Assembly (NCBI RefSeq): GCF_016801865.2
Contig: NC_068937.1
Location: 97,487,982-97,551,981, forward strand
From: Culex pipiens pallens
Lineage: Eukaryota; Arthropoda; Insecta; Diptera; Culicidae
DNA: 64,000 nt
Direction of reading: 5' to 3'
Shown here: one piece after another, positions 50,101 to 62,100 of the stretch
Layout: each line of letters begins with the position of its first letter
Position numbering within the stretch: the stretch's first letter is position 1
Position numbers and translations under genes: made by a program
The notes under the pieces: generated by a model
Told to the model about the DNA's origin: nothing
The model's database searches: none
What the model saw: the letters and a program-made list of their open reading frames with translations, nothing else

Positions 50101-53100
50101 CTTCCAACCATGTCAAAATTTCTTGGAATAAGTAGCTTAACAACTTTTCCTAAGACACCAACGCCTTAAAAGGTCACCAGTAGAAGTTAGGGCTTGGTTG
50201 ACACCCTGTAGATGTGTCACCCTGCATGTCAATAATTTTAAATAAAAGCCACATTCATATACAACAACTTTTCCTAAGACACCATTTTGCTACGTTGCTT
50301 CCTTATTACGTTGAAAAATAAGATTTCGAAATATCTACCGAAGTACTGGCAGTGTTGGCAAGAAATATAATGTTCAGCACTTATTTTGAAATGCATCTTT
50401 TAAAAACTCTGTATCTTTTTGCAGAAGCAAGATAGGACCATACTTTCTTCGGGAAAATTTTAGAGGACATTCAGGGCTATACTTCTACGGTGTTAGTTTT
50501 TAAATTGAGTGAAAAATGAAAATTATAAAAATCTAAATGTAAAAAAGAGGGTTTTCCCATACAATTTCCATACAAATTTGAATCGCTTTGCGGAAAGCCG
50601 GGTCAAATCCAATCGCTCCCAAATTTTGGGGGGTTGTTTGGGGGCCCAAATGGGACCGGAAAATGCCTGTTCTGATTGAATTAGTCCATTTTGAATTTTT
50701 CCCATACAACTTCAAGCCACCCTAATAATTGCTGTCACTAGAAACCATTTTAATGTTGTTTGACCATTTTCAGTCAGACAACGGTTAAAAAAGAATTGAT
50801 GTAATCTTCTGTGTAACCAGGGTAGTATTAAATTTTGTTTTCGTGTTTTGTAATATGTGCTAGTATTATTGTTTAGTAGTTTGTTAAATTTTGTTCTCAT
50901 CAGTAATAATTTATCTGATTGCCTGTCTGCATGGAAGCATCAGGCTTATAATACCATCATAAATTTTAGCTCAATTCTACGATACATTTCATCTTCTTAT
51001 TTACACCAAAACTTAAAAGAAGAAATATTCATATCACATCGTCGAAGCGAACCCTGCAGAAATGAAGATATGAACGCGTCGATTTCGTCGCACCTTGGAG
51101 AGTCAGTCTGCTGTGGTGCATCCTGAAGTCATCCTAGCGCTGCATAAATCGTGTCTCTCTCCGCACACTTACTGACTTGAAGTTTTCCCATCTTTTACTC
51201 CCCCCCCCCACCCCTTCTTCGCTGCTGCAGTCTGCAACTTTATAGTGCATGAAAAGTGTGTGACGAACGTGATAACACCATGCCTAGGCGTTGCCCCGTA
51301 TCTCATCCGGAATCCGGTCGCGCACTGCTGGTCCGAGCCGACGCAACACAAACGGAAGTTCTGCTCGGTCTGCCGGAAACGTCTGGACGAAACACCCGCC
51401 GTTCACTGTTTAAGTAAGTTGTCCAACATCAGGCCCGCATACCCTATCGATTGATAATGCTGATGCTGCTCTTCTTACTCTTCTTACTTCTTCTATTTTT
51501 AAACACAGTTTGTGAGTACTTTGCCCACGTCGAGTGTCAGGACTTTGCGATCCCCGACTGCAAGGAGAATGCCACGTACGTGCCGGGCAAGGAACTGGGT
51601 CACGTCAAGCACCAGCACCACTGGCGCGAGGGCAATCTTCCGCAATCATCGAAGTGCGCGTACTGCAAGAAGGCATGCTGGTCCTACGAATGCCTTACAG
51701 GTGAGTGACATCCGTTCGGGATGGATTTTTTTTAAATGTATTTAAACGGGAATGCATTTCAGAGTGAAAAGATAATGCGAGAGAAATAACAAATGTTAGA
51801 CAATTCTCGGAAAGTAAACATGTTAATAAGCCGAATCAGCAAAAAAAATCAAGCTTGATTTTATTCTTATGTATGTAAATACTAAAAAATAAATCACAAA
51901 ATACCGGTTTTGAAGAACTCAAATTTTTATAATTTGCAAAATGAGTATCAAACGTTTTGAAATTTTGCATGCATTTTCACTGTTTTAGAGTTTTTGAATA
52001 AAATCCTCAAATTTTCACAAGATACCGTATTTGCAATATGGGTATCAGACGAAGCGAAATTTTACCTGCTTTCTAATCGAATCGTTTGATAACCATATTG
52101 TGAATCATAAAAATTTGAGTATTTTCTAAAAAATACGGTATTTTGTGAAAATTTTAGTATTTCGTTCAAAAATCTCTAAAACAGTTAAAATGCATGCAAA
52201 ATTTCGAGTCGTTTGATATCCATATTGCGAATTATAAAAATTTGAGTATGTTCGAGAAAATACGTCGTTTTGTGAAAATTTTAGTATTTCATTCGAAAAA
52301 CTCTAAAGCAGTTAAAATACATGCAAAATTTCGAATCGTTTGATAACTTTATCAAAATTTCCTTAAAGTTCTTTTTGATTGCAAATTTGATTTTACATCG
52401 AAAAATGAAGTTGAAAAATTTTTGCGACGAATATTTCGATTTTTTGAAAAAATCAGTATTGATTCAAAAATTCATAACTCGGTCAAAGATTTTTTGCACA
52501 ACCTGAAAATTTCTGAAAAGTTGGCATTTTATGTCCTCTAAAACATATAAAAAAATAAATTAAAAAAAAGTGTTTTTTTGCAAATCAAGTTTTAGTAACA
52601 AAAAGTTAAATAAAAAATCACCAAAATTTTTTTTACCGTGTATCATTTTTTTCCAGTGTATTCCGTATCCATACCTACAACTTTGCCGAAGACACCAAAT
52701 CGATCAAAAAATTCCTTCAAAAGATACAGATTTTTGAATTTTCACATATCATTTTTGTATGGACAGCTGCCAAATTTGTATGGAAAGTTATATGGACAAA
52801 CTAATGATGCAAAATGGCTTCTTTGGGCATACCGAAGGCACCAAAAAAGTTTCAGTCGGATTAAAAAATACAAAAAATAAAATTGAAGAAAAAAGACCGA
52901 TTTCGTAGAGAATTGCTCAATAGTATTTTCAAAAGTTTTATTTTAAATTTATTTAAAATTTTATAATGTTAAATCCCAATGTTTCATAGAAATAAGGGTT
53001 ATGGATTGAAAACTAATCAATAATTTTCTTAATAAAAAGGTTCAGTACTACAAATGTTTAGATATGTGCCTTAAAGTGTCGGGAAAATTTACGTAGCTTG

Positions 53101-56100
53101 GGATAGTCGAGTTTTCGTCAAATTGAGCTCACATTCGAGATTCAAGCTAAGTTGTTTTTGGAAAGCTCGAGTCAGAACTGTAAGAACTGTATATTCAGGT
53201 TGAAGGGAACAAAACATCTTGCGTCTCCACCCCATCTTCTAAATGTTCATTAAGACGCATGGTGGAACAAATAGTTTGGTCTGGAAACATACTAATTTTC
53301 TTCCCTCTCTTCCTTCACCAGGTTACCGCTGCGAGTGGTGCGGCACGACGACGCACGGCGGCTGCCGGACCAACCTGCCGTCGGAGTGCACGTTCGGGAC
53401 GCTGCAGCCGATCTACCTGCCGCCGCACGCCGTCTCCATCCCGCGAACAGAAGTGCCAATGGAAGCAATCATCGGGGTGCAGAACAAGAACAAGGGAACA
53501 CCGGGCCTGCCGCGGGACTACTCGTGCCGTAAGTATCCTTTTGGCTGTTATATATTTTTAAGTACTAAACAAAAGTAAATTTGGTCAATTGTTACAATAT
53601 GGGCTTTCTCGCAAAAGTTGTTAGTACTGCTCTTTGCTTCAGTGAATCTTGAAGATTTGCGGAATTTGTCTAAATTTAACTTATTTCGTTCTTTAATGAG
53701 TATTACGTTTTCCTTTTTTAATTTTGTTATCTTCATCTTTCTTTTTTTCGTTTCTTATTTATATGTCCACACACAAACACACAAACCTGTTTTCGGTTCA
53801 ATGTCGCATTCCTCGCCCACCTCAACTGTGTACGCTCTCACTACTCTGTCGATGTTGTGCCCGCGCCCCACTCGGAACTAACGCCTCATAAAAAAAACTC
53901 AAAAACCAAAAACATACAAAAAACCCCAAATCAACAAATCCCCCCGGGAAGCGGAACTGTGGACCATCGGGCAGGACTTTGACGAGCCGTCACCGCCGGG
54001 CATCGTGACCAACGGAACCAGCGCGACCCCCCCGTCACCAATGCCGTACAAGCTTCCGGTCTTTACCTTCTTCGACGACGGCGACGAGAGCGAGTCGAGT
54101 CAACCGCACTATCCTAGCGATACGGACCTGCTGCTGGCGCTGGAGGACACTCCGCCGAGCCCCTTTCGACCGGTCCCCAGCCGGAACCTGATCCACCCGG
54201 CGATGCGCAAGGTGGCCGCCTCCAAACTGGGTACGCCCAAGGACACCGTGGTCATGCGAAGCCGCTCCTTCCAGGACCAAACCGACAGCATCCCGAAGCG
54301 ACTCCGCATGTTGCCCTTTCTGCGCGCCAAAGACCGGGCCAAGAAGCGCTCGCCCCTCTGCAGCACCACCGACTCGAACGTGTCCTCCGGATGTCCGTCG
54401 CCACTTCCGCCGCACAAGTCGAGCTGCTCGCCGGTGACGGCTGCGTCCGTAACGACGATCCAAACGACAGACGAGTTGCTGCCGGCGGCCGTCGCCTCCC
54501 TGCGGGACGGTGAACGACGCGTACTCTCGTACGGTGACGTCAGCAGCTTTGTGTTCATCGACGAGGATGCTGCACTTGGCGGGGATGACGAAGACGAGGA
54601 GGAGGAGGAGGACGATGACGATAGCAGTAGTACGGCCAAAGTGGTCACCGATGCTAAATTAAATGCTCGAAATGTCGCTTCCGGGTGTGCAGTGACGACA
54701 TCGAAAGAAGGACAGCTGGCTGACAAGGAGAACCGGCGGACGGGAGGAGGGCACTTGCTGGGTAGGATTTATCGTCGCATGCGAAAGTGCTCCATGGGAT
54801 GGAGCAAGACGGGATGTAGAGAGCGGAGAGGTGAATTTGCTTGATTTTTTCTTCTTTCGTTTAGTTTAGTTTCATGAATTGTTTGTATTGATTATTGCGT
54901 TATTTTGTTTGTTTGTTGGTTTTGTATGACTGCGTTTGAAAAAGGTTTCTTCTGCCAAATTAACCTTGCTGCAACTGCTGCTGTTATTGCTATTACGTGT
55001 TATTGAGCTTTTGTAAGCTAGTAGGGGAGAGTGGGGAGACTTGATCCCCGGGGACACTTGAGCCTGTATCTCGTCAGCATGTGGGTAAAACAATTAGCTT
55101 TGTTCTAGAAAGTTGTGCGAAATAAACTAAAACTCATTGTAGAAAACAAAGAAAAAAAATAAAAAATGTTTAGATTGAGTTACACACATTTTTCTAAAAC
55201 GAGCTGCAAAAAACTTCCAAGAGACCTTTTTTCCTTTTTTTGATATTTATAGAAAACACTCAAAAATTATTCAAAAATTATTTTTTTAATTATGAATTGT
55301 TTGATGAACTTATCAACTCCAAAACCCTTACGCATTTGATGTTAAATTTATCGTCATACTATTTTTACAATCAATTGTTTAAAAAAGTGCGTTTAGGGAG
55401 ACTTGATCCCTGCATTTTTACAGTCACTGGAATCAGCCTCAAGATTAATTAATTGGGCTGGGTTTTCATACATAGTTTCCTTTAGTATAGTTGTACATAA
55501 CTTACTGCAGTTTGAACCTTTTTTCAAAAGTTTTGTAAACTAAAATTTCCAGCTTTTGTAAACATGCTTAATTTTGGCCTAAAAAATAAAATTTTAAGTT
55601 TTTAAATATTTTACATACTAAACTTGTTATATTTTGAACACAAACGTACAGGTTTTATGTGAAATTGCTGTAACTTATAGAAAATTAAAAGTTTGGATGA
55701 ATAAGAAACATTTTGCTTAAGATTTCTTCAAAATGTTGAAAGGGGGATCAAGTTACCCCTAACATTTTTAAAATGCCGGTTTAATTTTTTTTTAAACGCT
55801 TGGCATGATTCGAAGAGTTCATCTGATGAAATACCCTTATTAGCCAAACATAGATGAATGTTTAAGCTTTCAATTCATGCAAAAAGTTTATAGTTTTGTG
55901 AGAAATTGACAGAGTTATGTGCGATACAAAAAAAAGGGGATCAAGTCTCCCCACTCTCCCCTACTATTCAAATCTATTGAAGTATTTAACTTCCTTGGTA
56001 AAACTCGGAAATTAAGTTGATTAAGTAACTATTGATTATGAGATTGGATCAAAGTGATTTTTTACGGATTTTACCATTTCTCAGGTTCTTCTCAATGAAA

Positions 56101-59100
56101 CTAAATTCTGTTAAAAGGGTTGTGTAGGGGCGCTGAAAAAATCTTGTTCCTAGAACAAATCCTGTTATTTTGGCAGCTGTCTAAAGTTGAGGTACGTTTT
56201 TGGCCAAAAATTACCTCTCGAAAAATCATTTTTCTAATATTTTTGTTGGAATTGCTCGAAAACTACCCAAATGTTTGAAAATGTCAATACGATTCCCTCG
56301 AACAAGAAACACTGTTGGATGACTTGTTTTTTACCGTATCGTTGTATTTGAGCATCATTTTAGTTTCATTTGACCCAATGTCACCCCCTCTAAGGGGTGA
56401 GATTGGGTAAATTTTCAAACTATTGGCATTTAAGGTAGTGTTCATCAAAATCCACCATATTTTGGGAAAATGTTAGTAAACTATCTAAGAACAAATCTAC
56501 GTTGAAAGATTTTCGATGTTATTTAAATTGTTTTTGTTATTAATAAATTACGAGAGGTGTATCGTTTTTTGACCCATATTCACCCCCACTGACGGTACGG
56601 GTGATTTCAAGTCAACTGGATACACTTTTGGATTCGACCTTCACCGATTTGGACGAAACTTGGAGGGAACGTTCACCAACCGATAGTTAACAGAAATCCT
56701 AAGTTTGGTGCTGATTGGACCATCCCTCTATTTTTGGCACCGCCCTCTTTTTTGACAATTTTCTAGAAAACTTTTTATTCTTTTACTTGTATCTTTCCAA
56801 GTTTTAGACCAAAAGACTTTCTTCTGGTTGCATTTTAAAGAAAATTGTTCAAGGAATTCAAAAATAAAATCTCAACCCTCAAATTCCTTCCAATATTGTT
56901 TCTCTTAGGATGGTACAAATATTATCAAAAGTTTTTGTCACGATGATGATCGAATTGTTCACCTAGCGCTCACATGTGTTTCGGGACCAAGTTGCCTGCG
57001 AGTATGGGGATCATACATACAAACATACATCAGTGATATAATCTATGTTTTCAATATATTTGTTATGTTTTTCAAGCATAAAATCATAGAATTAGCTCAA
57101 CATTATTAATTGGTGATAGTCTAAACATCAATCTGACCAAGAACAGATGTTTCAGATAAATTTAAAGAAATTTAAATTAGTTTTTTTTGTTTATGATTTT
57201 TTTTAATTTAACATGAATAACAATTTGTAATCCAATTTGATTCAAAATAAAGTCACTTATAAATATTTTTTTTTTAATATTTTTTCTCATTACGTGACTC
57301 CTTATTCTCCTATTTCATCGCTTTCTTCATTCGTCGAATTTGTTTTGATTTGTCTCATATGGTGGTGTTTGAGAAAAAAAAAGTTTGATATTTTTTTTCA
57401 AATTCAAAATCATTCATTTACGTAAGTATAATACTTAGTCTTGTTAAAAATATATAAAATAACATATAAAACATTTGAAGCGCTATGGATTTTGCGGATT
57501 TGTAAACCATTTTTTTTATTCAAAATTTCTCTAATAAGCCTAGTTATTGCTGATTCAACTTTTCATCTTTTTTTCACACCCAAATTTGAATTTCCAGACC
57601 AAAACATTTTATTACAAAATATTCGGGATTTGGGAATTCCTGCTTTTGTAAAAATCCCGGGAATTCCCGGGATAGATGCCTGGTGCCTTCCTGAGTCCAA
57701 ACCAGAAATAAGATTCTGAGAAAAAAATGATTTGAATTATTGATTTTTTGGAAACTAAGTTTAAAAGAGTGACAATAACCCGAGACAAGGTTGGCAGATA
57801 TTCAAGCATTTAGACTCATTAGAAAGGGCCATCGATAAAATATTCAACGGTGTGTCGAATGATGGATCCGGACATTGTTATACAGATAAGTGTGATCCAC
57901 CTTTAAAAAAGTACATAAATCCAGGTTACCAGATCTTCAAACTTTTTGACGCGATAAAAAGTTCCTTTTATTAGACAAGATAGAGATAGATAGATAGACA
58001 GATAGAGTAAAAAAAAGTAAATTTTCCCATGACCCATGAAGAGTATCGGGCCGCATTTACAAAGCGGATTCAGTAGCTATTTCTTAACTTAATGTTAACA
58101 TGTTGAGTTTGATGTTAACATTACATAGGTCGCCTTCCCTAAGGTGTCGTGATAAGGTCCAGCTTTTGATGATACACTACCTTTCCTTTACTAAGCAATC
58201 GATTCCAGAAGGGAAAAGATCACCAGTTGTGTTGGTCCGAGCCGGGATTTGAACCTCGATCTACCGCTTACGAGGCGGAAGCGTTACCACTGGGCTACGT
58301 GGCTCGGTCAGACAGATAGAGTGAGTTTATAAATATTAGGGGAGTTTGGGGTAATATGGACAGTGGGGGTAATTTGGACACCCCTTTAAAAATCACGTTT
58401 TCTTCAGATATAAAGTGAAAACGACAATTTGAGTGATAAGGTTAGTACTAGTAATGGCCTAGGAGTATGGACAAACCAAAAAAGTTGGAATAGGTTAAGT
58501 AGTTTTGGTATAATGTGTAAATGTTTCCAAAGGCCGGTTGGCACTGCCTTAAATTCTAATATTTGAAGGTTAGGAAATAAGGTTTTGCAGGGGTTATATG
58601 GCAAAAAAGTGTACATTTTTTGTTTAACCTTCGGGAAGTCGCGTGTTTTCGCCTTTCTTACAAGTGCCCTTACAAACTGTGTACAAAGTACACGTACGCG
58701 ACCTCCGGTGGGTTAAGGGGGTTGCTTGGACGATGCCTGAGATATGTACGTATAAAAATTGTGCATTTTATCCATTTTTATCATCAAAAATCGCAATTTA
58801 TGATAGAATATGCTATGGGGGTAATTTGGACATGGCTTGTGGGGTAATTTGGACATACCTGAAAGTCTACCTGTCAGGCAACAAAAAAGTAACTTTCATG
58901 GTTGGATGAGTTTTTAAAGGGATTTAGATAAATTTAGAGGGATTTAATATGTCAAAACAATCAAAAATGAATGTGAGCAATGAGAACTTTCACAAAACCC
59001 CTATTTTTTTAATTTAGATAAATTTATTCGAATATTCGAATTAATGAAAATCTGATTACTGTACATTTGGCGTTCAACAAGACTCTTATGTTGATTGCTT

Positions 59101-62100
59101 TTTTATTAATTTCTTTGACATTTTTAATTTCTTTGCTGGTTTACAATAATATTTAAATTTGAAGGGCTACAGAATGTAAAATTTAAAAAAATGATATTTT
59201 CAGGCTAATAAATTCTATATAAAAATTGATTTATATAAACATAAACGATACCTTAATCACTAAAAACAAGTATAGTGTGCCTGATCCAGAATCAATGTTT
59301 AAATCATTTCAGTATTAATGATTAAATTATGTATACTGCACTGAACTATATGTTATCTTCCTATTGAATTATAGTTCTATCACAAAATCATTATTTAAAC
59401 CATTGATGAAATGTTGTGAGCAACACTTCAAAATATAAAGCAATTACAAAACCAGGTTGAAGGATAACAAACATGCTCAAAAAATCCAATGTTAAACTTA
59501 TTCTTCAACATGTGTCCAAATTACCCCACAAAAGGTGTTCATATTACCCCACAAGGTATGTCCAAATTACCCCACAAGGCATGTCCAAATTACCCCACAA
59601 GGCATGTCCAAATTACCCCATAGGGGTGTTCATATTACCCCCACACAAAAATGTGGGGGTATTTTGGACACCTTTTAATTTTTGCGATAAAAATGGGTTT
59701 TTCTTCAAAATTTATCGAAATGAATGAAATTTTTCCATCAAATATGGTCTCTGTTATCCTCTGGTGTCATCCACATTCCTTTAAAATATCCATACAGCCC
59801 GTAACAGAGCAATTTCCTTAGGGTGTCCAAATTACCCCACACTCCCCTACTTAAGGTGAAACGGACCTAACTGACTCGATCTCGATAACAGCAGTTTTAT
59901 TGAAAATACCAAAACTAAAAAAAGTAATGTGACATAGTTTTTATACAATTAAGTGAGATCCGGTTTCACAAAAGCACATAACTTAAGGTGGTAGACGGTG
60001 TCTTTCACTATTGAGGCAATGACTGTCAATGATGGTTCTGAATTCAGGGTCCAGAAATAGTAAATTGAAATGAAAATATAATCACCATATGTAAAATGTT
60101 TCTACAAACAACACAAAGAAAACCATTTTTTGATTGAAACATTCTGAATCATGATTTGAATGTTTTTCTAACACAAACATGGCCGCCAAATGGACGATCG
60201 GGAATGATGCCTTCCAGAGCCTTAAGTGGTCATAAATTGAGACAGGGTTGCCAGATCATTAAACTTTTAGATACAGTCATCCCACATATTCGAAACACCC
60301 ACAAACTCGGAACACTTTTGTGATAATTTGTCAATAGCATGCCAAGTGCATCTTTTCTGTCGAACCTACTATTTTTAGGACCTGGATTTGGTATTCTCTT
60401 GCTTATTCATCAGTATTTCGTTCTGAACAAAAAACTGCATTTCAAGACTATTTTATCAAAAGCAGCAAAACACTGCCCCCAAATTGCTTGTTCCACGCCA
60501 TTCCATAATTTTGGGATGTTATTGTGCCTCCCACAAATGTGAAACACCTAAATTTAACAGATATTTTCCCAAAAAAATGGTTATCAGACCATGTTGCTGC
60601 GTGTGAAGTCAATCTTTGTTGTTAAAAAATATGTACTGCAGGAGAGATCCAAAGTTTGTTTACATCTGTAAGAAGTGCTCCGGATTTGTGGATTTCAAGG
60701 GTCAATTTTTGTCTTTACAAACTTGATAAAAAAACGTAAAAAAACGCGGTCGATACATCAATTGTAAGATCACAAGAATAGCTTTCACATGAAGGAAAAA
60801 GCAAATCATTATGTTCAATTATCGATTTTCGATGATATTTTGCTCCTCTAAACATTTACTTTGAATTGACATTTCTTGAAAACTATTCAACATTTTAAGT
60901 TTTGTAGGAGAATATCGGAATTTGACAGTTCAATTATTTTCCCAGTTTGTTTGGAATTGTATAAATAAGCATCAGTTATTTAGTTTGCCTCTTGGTTTTC
61001 GACATTTTTGAGGGAGACAAACTTTTGAAAAAAATATGTGCAGTATACTTTCAAAATGCTTCTCATTCTTACTGTAAATTTAGAGACGGGTTTGGATAGT
61101 ATCTTTTAATGTTAATTTGTGGTTTAAGCTTAAATTTTAGAGCTTTTTTGAATAGGTAAAAAAGACAATAGCCTTTAAAAAAACTCTAGAATTATGCTTT
61201 TTCAAGGTAACTTAAGTGTTGATTCCCATACCACTTTTGCTGGTGCTGCCCTCATTATCAACAGTTTGTAAATAGTGGATTATACTACAATAACAAATGT
61301 GCCAAATTTCCCAACAAAAGTCGTAGAAACTGTGGTGTGTGCTACAGAGAGAGCCAGTTCACAGGAAAAGAGAGAACACACACAAACACAGACTGTGAGT
61401 GCGAATTCACCGTCACAGTCCGTAAGGCAAAATCAATAAAGTTAAGGGAGATATAATTTAGTGCTTTGTCTGTATTCGCATTTGTTGCCACTCTCAGCGC
61501 CAGACTCCTCTGCGATTTTTTGTTGGCTTTCGCCAATTGTTTGCATCATCTCGTTTTGAAGCGTTTGAGTGAAATCAAATGAGTTTTTGCTTAAGTTTAA
61601 AGCAAATAGTTTAGGACCAGACGATGGATCCTGAACCTTTTTATTTGCTGGAAAATTTCTAACCTGGTGTTTGGAGTTTTACTCAATTTTATGCTCGTTT
61701 TTGCCAAAAACACACAAACACATACACACAAATCAATGATGGCTCACCCACTAACTTCTGTGTGTACATTTTTCTGTCTTTTTTCCCTACCAACTCTGCT
61801 TATCATCAAACCTCGGACGGATGGATGGCCGTGATGACGGATCGGACCTCATCTACTCAACCACTCACTCACTCACTCACTCGCAACACACAGCTCGCAG
61901 CATCTCGGAGGAACTAGCTAGTGATAACGCACGCTGCAGCGACGACCTGCAGAAGGCGGAGGGCAGTTCTGGCTCTCACTCGTCGTCGAAGCCCGATTCT
62001 GCGCACAAGAGTGACAAAGATAAAGATAAGAAAGATAAGGAAAAGGAGGAACGCGATGAAGGTAAGTGTGTGGGGCACTCATTTTTCCTCATTTTCATCT

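Larger units (their letters stand above)
32171..51230. other. Dgk theta intron 1 (19 kb)
   Basis: Between coding exons 1 and 2. Besides the elements listed separately, the stretches 36300-36690, 40300-40790, 41580-42290, 42600-43980 and 50740-51230 show no coding exon and no structure I can name, apart from scattered repeat scraps. Confidence 0.6.
54831..61893. other. Dgk theta intron between cassette and linker exons (7 kb)
   Basis: Contains the two large TA-flanked elements (55022, 58337), a SINE (58009), a 235-bp MITE (59987) and a Tc1-like relic (60274). The stretches 56600-57950 and 60900-61890 show no exon. Confidence 0.6.

Noticed and set aside
52084..52345. CRISPR-like regular spacing
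   Set aside because: The repeats are full 127-bp units without unique spacers, in an animal intron.
54109..54726. 205-codon minus-strand frame with a long Ser run
   Set aside because: Antisense shadow of the GC3-rich Dgk cassette exon; the Ser run is the complement of its acidic tract.
58240..58309. tRNA-Thr-like gene on the minus strand
   Set aside because: It is the head of a 301-bp SINE with 13-bp target duplications; a diverged sister copy lies at 42285-42562.
59473..59727. 84-codon frame with repeated LPHK and PTR units
   Set aside because: Produced by the short tandem array of the element's terminal word.
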